Assembly (NCBI RefSeq): GCF_023343835.1
Contig: NC_064435.1
Coordinates: 84,947,788 to 85,011,787, forward strand
Length of the DNA: 64,000 bases
Direction of reading: 5' to 3'
Source: Lagopus muta
Taxonomy: Eukaryota; Chordata; Aves; Galliformes; Phasianidae
Shown here piece by piece: positions 14,801 to 26,100 of this stretch. The position numbers and the translations under genes were made by a program. Numbering within the stretch: position 1 is the stretch's first letter; each line of letters begins with the position of its first letter. The notes below the pieces were generated by a model. The model ran no database searches, was not told where the DNA came from, and worked only from the letters and a program-made list of their open reading frames with translations.

Positions 14801-16679
14801 CACTTCAAGTGATGCAGCAGCTACTCAGTCACATGGTGCAAATTCCAGTGAGCATCTGAAGAAAGTCATATTTAATTGACTCAGTTAACTATGGTAGAGG
14901 GATTACGCTGACAATTTCTAATGAGGTGGAGGCTTGCACTGTACCAGGATCTCTTCTGATGCTAAACACAAGAGTTCTGGTGACACACTGTGTGTCTGCA
15001 TGTGAACCCTTTCCTGGCCAGGCCTGAGACACAACTGAATTGCTGGTGCACACAGGCAGGGTGAAAGCAGAACGATGCTAGCAGACATGCTGAACACTTC
15101 TGCTCAGTGAGAAGGGAAAACATCCTTACTCAACACTCAGACCGGTTTCTAGGCTCACCCAAATATTTAAGTGCAGATCCTTCCTGATTACCAAGCAGCA
15201 AGTCAGCTGAGAACTGCAGAACAGGCCCCTGAACTGGATCTGGCTCTGTTTCTAACAGAGATAAGCAGAAGACACCAGTGGAAAAGTTATCAGGAGGGAA
15301 ATAGAGCTTTTAAGCTTGCTATTTTCTCCCTCCCTGCTTCCAGGAAGCTACAGTTTGGGGGACTTCCTGAACCAAGGCTGAATTCACACTTTTGCATTGT
15401 AGTAGTGGTTGAAGGGCTGGGCCACCGTGCCCAGAATAAGCATAAAGCAGCAATACGTGCCTGTATGTCACAGCACTAGCAACAACAACACAACCACACG
15501 CTTCCTGTGGCACTGTTTGAGCACACAGCTGTGAGGACACCTGCCTGGCCCCACACCACCTCCAGTGCCCACGCCAGGAAGAAGGCAGTGGGCTGAAGGC
15601 ACTGAGAACTCACAGTGCAAACACAGGCACACGATGGAAACCCACTGGCTGCTGCCCCAGGCTCTTGCTTTTTGATAACGAAACCTCTTTGCCTGAAAAC
15701 AGCACTTCTAGCAACAAGGGACTTAAAAAAGCAAAATATAGGTTAGGAAAAAAAAATGGAGCCCGCAGCTTTCCAGGACACATATGCCTCTCCCCACATG
15801 GAAACCAGATCAGGGTGTATCAATGAACAACACTGGCTTTCTTCAATCTCCTGCAATGCAGGACATCACTTTCAGCCCTCTTGAAGACAAGGCTCTATGA
15901 GTAGAACCTCTGGTACAGCTGCCCATGTCCTACCACTGGCTGCCACACAGTGCTTCGTGCACGAAGCCCCAGGAGGAAAACAAACATACCAAAAAAAGAA
16001 AAATGTGATATTGTTTTTTTTTAAAAGACCCACATCATTTCCTTATCATAAGAAGGAACTGTTCACGCTGGTCAGAGGACCCTGAAGCCCCACCTGATAA
16101 ACGCCAAGCCCAGCAGCAGGCAGAAGGCAGCTCCGGGGCGAGCAGGCACAGAGTGGGGAGGAAGTGAAGGGAGAGCGGCTGCTCGGGAAGCACAGCTCCC
16201 ATCCCTCGCTGCCACCTGCTTCGACACACCATAACTTCCATTTCCACGAAATTCAAATCAAAATCGAGCGGCAGACATTCCTCTCCGAAACAACAGGGAG
16301 ACAGGGGCCGGTTAGTAGGTGTTACTACCTCTACAGCAGGCAAACAGGCGGCACCGCAGTAGCCGGAGGAAAGCAAACTGAAGAGGAGGCTGAAAGAGAA
16401 CCGGGCACGGCTGATCTCCCAGCGAACACCTTTTTGTTTGAATTCTTTCGCTCCGTTGCTAGCAGATTGCATCAGCGAGCTACGGGCTCAGCCACATCGC
16501 TTCCCAGCATCATTCGCAAGCCCAGCACGCGACGGGGAGCGGCTACAGACGCTCGGAGAGGGACGAGGCGCAGCGTCACCTCGGGTCCCCCGCGATCCTC
16601 CGCCCGCCCGCCCTACCCTGAGCCGGGCGCTCCCCCGGGCACCGCCCGCAGCACCGCGGCCGCGGGGCCCCGCACTCAC

Positions 16680-16932
16680 CCAGCGTCTTCACGGCGACCT
16701 GACGGGTGAGCGGCGGCGGCAGGTTGACGCACACCAGGTCAACGTCCTGGTGCAGCAGCACCTCGTCGATGCGGCTGGTGTGGAAGGGCACGCTCATCTC
16801 CTTGGCCAGCTCCTCCGCCTCCTCGGCCGTGCGGCCCCACAGCGCCTTCACCGCGAAGCCCTCCGCCTGCAGCAACGGCACGATCACCCGCGCCGTCAGC
16901 CCGGTGCCGAACACCCCCACGCCGGGCAGCAT
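16680..16932 (-). CDS. GFOD1: GFOD1, first coding exon (partial gene)
   Basis: Glucose-fructose oxidoreductase domain-containing protein 1, an orphan member of the Gfo/Idh/MocA family whose substrate is not established. The exon encodes residues 1-84 and one further base (253 bp), beginning [11 protein letters not shown]. This is the N-terminal NAD(P)-binding Rossmann half: a glycine-rich loop at residues 4-11 (GVGVFGTG), the segment [18 protein letters not shown] (residues 29-46), and [11 protein letters not shown] (residues 64-74). I chose the ATG at 16932 because the family begins MLPG and the context is good. An in-frame ATG at 16986 would add 18 low-complexity residues. The donor is CTGG|GTGAGT (ACTCAC at plus 16674-16679). 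The large second exon, with the C-terminal oxidoreductase half, is outside the window to the left. Confidence 0.95.
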
Positions 16933-17259
16933 GGCGGCGGCGCGGGCGCACGGCCGCCCCCCGCTCGCCCTCAGCGCCGCCCGCACCCGAGGGCGGCCGC
17001 GGCGCGGCCGGGAAGGGGATGCGGCTCCCGCTGCTCCCCGCTGTCAGCGGGCCCCGCCGCCGCCCCGCGCCGCCTCAGCAGCGCCGCCATGCCCCCGCCA
17101 TCCCGCTTCAGACCGCGGGCGGCAGCGCCGCTCCCCCGCCATGTCGGCCGCGGCCGCCCGCCGGCCGCCTCCCCGGGCGGCTCGCCCCGCCCCCGCCGCA
17201 CCATTGGTGGCTGCCGCCCGCCAGGCCCCACCCCTCCTGCTTTGGCTCCGCCCATCGGG

Positions 17260-17379
17260 CCGAGCCGCGAGTGTGGGGCTGGGGGCGCGGCAGGCGGGAG
17301 GAGCCGAAAATGGCGGCGGTGGGCGGCCTGCTGCCACCGGGGGGCGGGGGACGTGTTCCATTCGTGCTTCCTTCCTTTC
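17260..17379 (+). ncRNA. possible divergent transcript, first exon
   Basis: A candidate plus-strand exon diverging from GFOD1. It is supported only by the CpG island, the sense YY1 element at 17307-17317 and a splice-donor-like CAG|GTGGGA at 17379/17380. An ATG at 17311 opens a short frame running into the next hundred bases, but it resembles no protein I know. If the region is transcribed, a non-coding upstream antisense RNA is more likely than a protein. Both ends are estimates. Confidence 0.25.
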
Positions 17380-17598
17380 AGGTGGGAAGGAAGAATAGAA
17401 TGAAGAAGGGCGGAAAGACAAAAGCAGTTGAAATAACACCGCTGTGTGGCAAAAAGAAGCTGACCATGCTGTGCTTTCCATGCACTGGTAGCACTGACCT
17501 AGAGGAGACGGGTGCTATGTGGCTCCCTACAGCTGGAACGCAAACTGCAGCCATTTGTCCAGTAACCACAGTTGTGTGGCGTTTCCTTGATTCACTGA

Positions 17599-18015
17599 AC
17601 CATAGAATATCTGGAATTGGAAGGAACCCTCCAATCAATGAGCCTCCTGGCTCCATGCGGCACCACTCAAAATTCAAAGCCAATGTCTGATGGCGTTGTC
17701 CAAATGCTTATGGAATTCTGGCAGCTTGCAGCTCTGACCGCTGCTCTGGGCAGCCTGTTCCATGACCACCACTCTCTGGTGCAGAACCTTTCCCTAACTA
17801 CCACCTGACCGTCCCCTGACACAGCCCCATGCCGTTCCCTCAGGTCTTGTCCCTGCCACCAGAGAGCGGAGCTCAGCCCTAATTCTCCTTTCCACTCGTG
17901 AGGAGCTGCAGGCCGCCGGGAGGTCTCCCTCAGCTCCTCTGCTCTGTGCTAAACCAACCAAGGCACCTCAGCTGCTCCTTGTGTGTCTCCCCCTCCAGAC
18001 CATTCACCAATTTTG
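17599..18015 (-). mobile_element. CR1 LINE fragment
   Basis: A minus-oriented CR1 3' fragment with its tail at the left ('accatagaatatctggaatt'). It continues through 'ctctgggcagcctgttccat', 'gtgcagaacctttccctaac' and 'ccagagagcggagctcagcc' to 'tgtgtctccccctccagacc'. It lies about 0.2 kb right of the GFOD1 CpG island and forms the first repeat of the intergenic stretch. Confidence 0.85.
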
Positions 18016-20019
18016 TGACAGGGTGCTTAAAGCGCAACAAGTCCAGCAGAAGCCCACCATGATGGTCAGGGTGCTGGGCATGAGAACGCACAGCAACACC
18101 ATTTGTGAATGACTGACCTGCCCTGGGCTGTGTGCCCCATCAGTTGCAGGGGACCCGTACCAGTCTGCACTAAAGCAAGGTGCTATTCTTCCTCAGTTAA
18201 CTGTGAAATAGGATGACCGTGCTGTGCTTGCCTGTCCTCATGAGCACTAAAAAGGGCTGAGGGAAGCCAAAGCAGGACAATAAGCTTCTGAGTGATGTAG
18301 AGTATGGTCTCACTGCAATGTAGGCAACTGCAATTATCACTGACAGCAGAATCCATGGTAAAATCCACATCACTACTTGTACTGGCTACATACTGACTTT
18401 ACGTACTATCAAATCCAGTCGATATTTTTGTGCAGTACAAGAAAGGTTAAGGCAGCACTGAAGTGCTCTGCTTTGAAAACACGTCTAGCTGGAACTGAGG
18501 CTCCTTGGGCTGTGTGTACTCCAGGAACTTTGAGGCCTCCTGTGTTCCATTTATCTTTGATGTCTTCCCATTCCTAAGTCTGCCGGTCTTGTCAAGAGAG
18601 ACAACATTTTGTTCTTCCAGTTGCTGCAGCTTCCTTCAAGGAATACATGCACATGTGGATTTCTCTGATAGAAAACAATTTTGTCCTTAAACAGCGAAGA
18701 ACATAGTTGTTTGGACTATTTCTCATTCTGAAATAAATGATTACCATAAAGCATAAAGTTGCATTTCTGAATTCTGTAAATGAAAGCAATCAGCAATAAA
18801 GTAATGAATGTATTACAATCACCATTTTGGTCCAATTACGTATTTCAGTTGAGTTTTGCAGCACCACGTCGTTTTACTATGCAGTGTATATCCTGGTACA
18901 TCACCAACTTTATGTGAGAAATCCCTACTTAATATCTCCTCTACAGAAGTCTGATAAAGTTGTTTGCAAAGATTTGAAACTGTCTTCTCAGTTGAATTTC
19001 ATATTTCAGGTAATTTCTATAGAACAGTACTGGTTTCTTCTTTATTAAATATTGATATTATTATAAAAATCAGAAATTCTTAATTTTTTTTTTTTACTTT
19101 TCATTTAATTATTTTTATTCAACCATTATTTAGCTTTGTGCTTCATTTTAATATTACCAATCTAGTTAGTAAGTTGTAGGTACTAGATGTTAAAAGATGC
19201 AAGAGGGTATGAAAGGATCAGTCAAGCACACGTGATGTGCGAATGCTTGTTATTAGTTGGCTTAAGGAAAATGCAGAATGTTGGTGGTTTTCCAAATGTA
19301 GTCATCTCTTAGCAGATAAAAGTCCTCAATCTACTTGTCAAAATGTGTGAAGGTCTTCCCACGTATTGCACAGGTTTCTGTTCTTTGCCCACTGAACTTG
19401 CCAGAAAAAATGCAGATCTGTTTGATAGAACACTGGGAACTCAAACTCTTTCTTTCTTACTTCTCTGTTCTTGAAATCTGGTCTTTCTCATTTTTCCTGT
19501 CAGACTGCACAGCTGCATTTCTCATACATCAGACTGAACAATGGAAAGAGCTAAATAATACATGGCTTCTGTGAAATCATGAAATGGAGCTCACTGTCTC
19601 TCCAAATACTTCTCAAGTTCCAGAATTGTAAGATTAATTAACTAATTTCCTTCTACATACATCAGTGTCTTCAAATACGAAGCAGCTGTGAATTTTCATT
19701 AACCAGTTGGCTCCTTCTGGGACGTGAGGTTTGTGGTTGCCTCTACTGAACTGCTGCGTCTTTGAGACTGGAAATTATTTGCTTGGAGATAATACTGTTT
19801 CAGAGAGGAGGAAAAAGTGGTGATTCAGACCTGTCTGGTTCTCCCACTCAGCCTTACTGAGTCACGTACCGCACTAGAAACGATGTGTGAACTGTGTTGC
19901 TCAAGTCCTTTTTTACATCTAATATGATGCAGCTTGCAATTTCTCAGACAAACAGAAGTCTGATCGGCCATACATTTTGTTTTAATGTCTCTTTGAATAC
20001 ATTTCCACTGAGAAAAACT

Positions 20020-20182
20020 TATTTACTGTGAGGATGACAGAGCACTGGAGCAGGCTGCCCATGGAGTTTGTGGAGTCTCCTCTGGACAGTCTTTCCTGTG
20101 CAATCTTCTCCAGGGACCCCACTTTAGCAGGATTTGAACTAGACGATCTCCAGAGCTCCCTTCCAACCCCTATGATTCAGTG
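20020..20182 (+). mobile_element. CR1 LINE fragment, 3' end
   Basis: A short plus-oriented CR1 3' piece: 'tttactgtgaggatgacaga', 'gcactggagcaggctgccca', 'gaactagacgatctccagag', 'ctcccttccaacccctatga', then a degenerate 'ttcagtgatgctgtgatgat' tail. It is intergenic. Confidence 0.85.
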
Positions 20183-23100
20183 ATGCTGTGATGATGTGAA
20201 ATTCATTCCTGAGAAGTGCAACCCACAGTGGGTCTTGTTGTGGGACAGAAGGATGGGAACTGCTTTAACATTTGTGGCATTGGTCCAAAGTGCAATGGAG
20301 AGCACTAGAAAAAAAGTAGAGTGTGTGCCATTTGTCGTTCTTTTCAGTGGGAGCTTTATCCAAACCCAGTCTCTCTTAGCCTGCTCTGTATATTTTCAGT
20401 TTATTCTTTTCCTGTTTCCAAAACCATTCTTTACAAGATATCTATGCCAAGCGTGGATGGGCTTTAAGGAAAATAGCAAGGCTTTAAGAAACTACATTGC
20501 TAACAAAATACTTCAGAAGTTGTTAGCACTCTGTTCAAGACACACAGAAGGATTTAAGTATGTACAATTTCCACTCTATTTATGTAAACATCTAGTGAAG
20601 GAAGACAAACAAGTATGAGCATTCCCACTTTACATGAGTAGTAACTGATGCTCAAGTACAATGTTTTTTGTTGGGTCTTGAGAACTTGTTATTTTGTGGG
20701 TATTGAGAGCAACTGAGCACCCAAAATGGTGTACTGAACTTGTAGACCCTTGCAGTTTTGGCCTAGCTGACTTTCATGAGCTCCTGTCAGGCACAGGTCA
20801 GTAACAGCCCATTTTCCTGGAGAGCTCTGGCTGCTGCAAGTGTTCCTGCCAGGCATCCCGAGACCCTGGATGAATGCAAGAGACTGGACAGCAGTGGCTA
20901 AATCTTACTAAGCTGCCTAGCAAATCCATGGCTGCTGTCAGGCATAAGTAGACACGTGGAGAAGGGGATTCTCATATAAGTACCATGCAGAAAAAGATTA
21001 TAACAGAGTGAGTAAGCGTAATGAAAAGCACCAGCACTTCTGCATGAGGTTTACTGACCCACAAGAAAGTACACGAAGTTCATCAGTTTAATGAAGAGGT
21101 GCTCATGTTACCTGGGGTGGCCAATAGAGTGCCTGCCCTGGGACTACCCCCACCAGGCCCCAGTGGCAGCCAGCAAGAGGTCTGCTAACACCCCCTAGTA
21201 CCATGACCATATATATAACAGCGGGAGACAGTAAAGCACACATATCAATATAAGCAAGGTCATTCACAGAAAGCAAGGATGATTGGTTACATCTACACAG
21301 TAGTTTCTCAAAACAAGTTTCTTCTAGCTGCATGCAGAAGCTAGTGGCAGTTTACTTGTGTTCCAAGTTAACTCAAGCCCTTTCTCACGGGCTACTCGCT
21401 TGTTCAGGCCATGATCTGTATTTTTCCACTCAATGAGTCATATTGAAATTCTTAATTCTGAAAAATAGTTTTGAGCCTAAGCAGTAGTTAGTGCCACATC
21501 ACACTTGTTAAGCACTGTGCAAATAGCTGTAATGTGCTGCGGAAGTGATTATTACTAAAGCAATAGAATGTTCCACACCATTCACAGGGCAGCTGAGATG
21601 TTTCTACGCGATGAAGGCAGCAGAGCACCATCGATTTGTTAGTCACAGGGGACTGCATGACAGCAAGCATGTGCAATGTCAAGGTTTTTGAGTCTTTCCA
21701 TGCAACACGTGTTGTGAAGGAGTTCAGTCAGGTAAAAAATGCACTTTGACAGGAGATGGATGCAAGGTTGTTCTGCTCTGCAGTCAGGCAGCTGTCCCCT
21801 TATCTGTGTCCTGTCTCTGGAAGTGGGTAGGACTACAATGGCGCTTGCAAGAAGCCTTGAAGGAGTCAGCTGTGGGATGAGTTTTAAAGGAAAATAGATC
21901 TGCGTGAATAACACATGTTAAGTACTGCAGATTTGGAGAGCCCTCCAGCATACTGCACATCAGCTCCATTTCACAATGGAAAACCTGCTCCTGTTGGACA
22001 AAGGCTCAGTGATTCAGTCAGGGTAGGCAAGAAATTTTTTGTGCTTGTTACAACAAGCACAGGCACTGTGAGAGCTGGGAAGATGCTGAATCTCTGCAGT
22101 ATCATTTCCTGGGAGGAGCTGAACCCATCTAACTGTCCCTAAAGCCCCCTCAAACCTGAAGCACGATCCTGTCATCCTACACAGTCTTCCTACTTACTTC
22201 AATTTTAACTTCGAACTTATGGCTCATAAATTGGTTTGTGACAATTTTTATCCCGAACAGAAAAAAAAACAACAAAAGCTACTCAAAAAGTCCTTCCTTT
22301 TTATGCACTGAGAAAACAAATGTGAAGAAAAATAATTGGTTTGGTCTAATCCAGTACCACGGTATGAACAGATATGCCTCCAGATATTTGCAAGTACTCT
22401 GCACAGCTATTTCTCCCTTAAAATCATGCTCCTTAGGATCTTAATATTTAAATAGGAGGCTTTAGATTCACCACTTGTACTGATTAGATCGTGTTAAAGT
22501 TCATCCTGTGTTACCTGGCCTGTGACTTTTCTTCGTGAAATCGATAATGCTCAGTCATGTGCTCTTTATTTGTTCAAAGGGTAAAATTAATCCCATGCAG
22601 TTTCTAGGCTTCTGGTTCTTTGCAAATTCTCCTTTAGCTAAAATAGCAAAACCATTATTGGGAGTTCTTTGGTCCACCTTTGGAAGGTTCTTGTCTCTCT
22701 GGATGGAGCACCCCTACCCAGGGGGTACAGAGGTTACACTGTGCAGTGCGTGAGGGCATCATGCATTCACACACACTGATCATAGCTCACAGGGGTGTTT
22801 TGAAGTAGATGTTATGTGCTTTCTTTACCTGTGCACCATAGAAGACTTCTCCTTTCCCCATAAAGGCAGTACCCATTTGCCACAGCTATTGTTATGCGCT
22901 GTACAGAAGTGGTAGCTTGCCTCGGTGCTTCATTCCCGTGTAATCACACATGGAACGCACAGCAAGAAACAGCAAACTTTAATTCTTTCCCTCCTAGTCA
23001 ACTAGGTATTTCTTAGGTTTTTCAGAGCTGAAGACTTCCTTCTTGAAATTAATCGTTTCCCCTTCCTCCTTCACCTTGCCCAGCATGTGCCATCATTCAG

Positions 23101-26100
23101 CATCAGCTGAGTTGAGTGTGAGTGTTGTTCCTTCCTCTCTCAAGGAGGTCTGGTTCCTAGGAGCTGGGAGTCTCTGGTACCCAGTTGCCACCCATAGAAC
23201 GACCAGGGCAGAGCTGCCCTCTCAGACAGTCTGCAAAGCGAGACAGGCAATAAGGCACCAGATTTAATGAGGTTATGTTTCTTCAGTTCTTTGAAATCAG
23301 ATCAGCTCAACGCTGACACCCTGTTGAAAATAAACAATTTCCACACCAGAAATTCCTGTTAATATTTAAACAAGGCTTAATCTTCCTCCTGGAATGAAAA
23401 CGCACATTTTCAAAGGAACTTTATTTCAGAGGTGAATGTTTCTTCAGAAGTATTTTAACAGCTCAGAGAACTACATACCATCAGAAATCAGATATTAATC
23501 ATCAGGAGTAACACAGCTACTATTTTAGGAACCAGTGCAGCATCTGTGCTTGATCAAATACATCTTCATGAAGAACTTGATGACATTTTATTGCAGGGAG
23601 GGCTAGCTAATCCTCTAGCACACATGGTAATGTAAACTGCAGCTGCATGTGTGCCTATCAGAAACACACTTTTTAATACAGGGCAAATGACCAGAAGTGG
23701 ATGGCTGAGGACTGCTTAGTAATAGCAGAATATTTCTTTGAATATGGATAAGTCTGTGATACAGGGCTAAGCACTTTTAATATTAGAAAAGCATCTCAAC
23801 AACGAAAGTAGGGCAGATTTATTAAGGACATTACGGAATCAGAAGTCTAATACAGTACACATCAGCCTGTGTCCCACATACTTAATGTGGGACACTGTAA
23901 GACGTATCAGTGTGCTCCTGTTGTCCCAGTAAGAAGCAGGACAAAGGAGGATATTAAGACAGCACTGCACTCACTGTAGCGTTCAGCTACATATCTCTAC
24001 CAGACACATAACTTTTATCATTTACCACGAAAAGCTAGACTGGTTTCAATCACATTTGTAAGGCGTTTTACAAATCCAGGTCAGTGCATTTACTTTTAGA
24101 GTTTGGACTTAACTGGATTTGATTCTGCAGAGAAATGAAATACAGTAAATATTGTGAGTGGAAGACTCCAAGGCAAGTCAAAAAAAAAGCACATGGCACT
24201 TGTCCTGAAATCATGGACATCTCGAAAGGCGAGCTGCTTGGGTTTTGTTTTATTCATTTCAGACCTGAAAAAAAATGGAGAACACAATGAAGGGAAGGAA
24301 GAGCATTGTGATTAGAGTGCTGGAATGTGACATTTTTGTCTCTGCATTGTTTTTTATCATGTCAGATACCAAGGTATCTTTCATCTGGCATAGAAAATGG
24401 CCCTTAATTAAATTATGACTCATTTTCACGACTGCTAGGGAGGAGAAAATATTAACTCTTTTCCTGCAGTAAATGCTCTCAGATTAGATTCACAGTAGCC
24501 TCGTGTGATGCAAATCTTGCTCTTCTCCGTGTTAAACTCCCCCAGTAAATCCAATATGGACACATCTGCCTTGAGTCAGTCCCCCCCTAGCACAATTTGC
24601 AGTAGCATTAACCAGCAGCCAACATGTTTCAGTGGCCCAGGTGTTGTCTCCCATTAACCTCTATCTCCTAGGCAGTGCTTCCCTCAGCACCACCAAGCCA
24701 GAGCCATTCCAGCTGCTGGAGATGTGGCTTCAGCAGGTAGCATGGCATCAGTTGGGAACTCTGCCACAGGATTGCCAGGCTGCACGTGGGCTGGGGCAGT
24801 TTGTATGAAATATGCACAGGATGCATAATGCCAGAATGACACCAACCACACACATGGTTTCAAAGTTGCTTGCTGGCGCCTGAGAGCTACAGGGAACATG
24901 AATGGGATGAACAAAGGTGAAGAGGTGGGTGTCGGGGAGAGGAAAGCCAAGCAGCAGTCAGAGGTGCCTCTCTTCTCACAAGTACAGGAGAGAGAAACTG
25001 GAGGCAAAATGGACATTTGATGGAAGCCCTTAGCGAGAAAGGGCTGTGAATGGATGAAGAACTGAAGCTGCAGCCTGCAGCGACAATGCTAGCAGGTTAC
25101 CTTCCTCCTCTTTTGTGGCCACAGGGTCACATCCCTGCCTTCTGCTGTGCAAAATGAGCTGGGTGGAGTGATTTATGTGCAAGGGATTTAAGCAGTCATT
25201 TAATTGACACTTAAAGGAGGAAGTGAGTGACCTTGGTTAAAGCGATCTGCTTTATTCCCACTTTGCATTTGTGCTTAATCATTTTCCCAGAGAGCGGTTG
25301 ACTCCTCTAGTTGGCAACTGCTGAGATTTCTTCCACAGCACCCAAAGCCTTTTGCAATATTTCATATATTTGCTATATTTCATGTATTTGCTAACTTACT
25401 CTGTGATGCATTTAAATACTTAAACAACTACAGTTTTTACTCTAACACTTCATGTTTACTTCGTATTATATCAGAAATTGGCAAATGATATTTTGTATTT
25501 ACTAGCTAATTCAATTCCTTCCCCAGGAGTTTTGCTGAATTGCTTTTGGATAGAAATTAGGTTATAATAACGTGCAAAAAGGCAGCATTGTTTTCTGTTA
25601 TTAAATAAAGTCATATTAAATGCTTTGGATGTGGAAGAAGAAGGTATGAAAATACATTCTGTATTTAGAGTCAGATGAATTATTAAACAAAGGAAATTGT
25701 CATTTGTGAAATAATCTGTTAACCAGACAGGTAGGAAAAATATGTTTTCTGCTTCTTAAACCTCTTATTTAATTTCTTATTTCTAATGAACAAGTCATTG
25801 ACCAAGCTAAAACAAAGACACTGAAATGAAGCAAAATGATTTCCTTACTTGCAGGGAAGGCTCCAAGTGAAAAGGCCTTGTTCATCACTTCAGTAAATGG
25901 CTGCTCCAGAAGTTTGCTTACTGATTTGTCTCCCCATGTCAGTACTCTGCTCTTCTTTAAAGCCATGCTAGCAAATGTGTTGCTAAAACACCGAGCTTTT
26001 ATTTTGAGCGAGGGCTGGAGCTCAGGTTTTCCCTCTTCCTCACAAGCAAATGCCTTGTCTTGTAAAAACCTTAGCAAAACCTAGCAAAACCTTCATTAAG

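Larger units (their letters stand above)
1..16673 (-). other. GFOD1: GFOD1 intron 1 (5' part), no coding exon
   Basis: This stretch lies directly downstream of the GFOD1 exon 1 splice donor on the minus strand. GFOD1 encodes nearly all the rest of its protein in one large second exon of roughly 900 coding bases. No minus-strand reading frame of that kind occurs here, so exon 2 must lie left of position 1. The open frames present are short and show no splice-linked or family-like protein sequence. Identifiable content is four CR1 fragments (about 3145-3538, 5868-6100, 7590-8262, 11444-11820), short homopolymer runs, and otherwise AT-rich unique-looking sequence. I cannot support a gene or RNA inside it. 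Confidence 0.8.
16480..17380. promoter_or_regulatory. CpG-island promoter of GFOD1, probably bidirectional
   Basis: A roughly 0.9-kb block with very high G+C and dense CpG covers GFOD1 exon 1 and about 450 bases upstream of its start codon. A CCAAT box reads on the minus strand (ATTGG at 17203-17207). Several GC boxes of the 'ccccgccccc' type are present and no TATA box is seen for GFOD1. A perfect YY1-type element, AAAATGGCGGC, occupies 17307-17317 in plus orientation. Such elements often lie just downstream of start sites in sense, so a divergent plus-strand start near 17290 is plausible. Transcription start sites are inferred. Confidence 0.7.

Noticed and set aside
16438-17403. Long overlapping open frames of up to about 320 codons on both strands
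   Set aside because: They are products of high G+C in the GFOD1 CpG island, where stop codons are rare. They are Pro/Arg/Ala-rich and only the 84-residue GFOD1 frame resembles a known protein.
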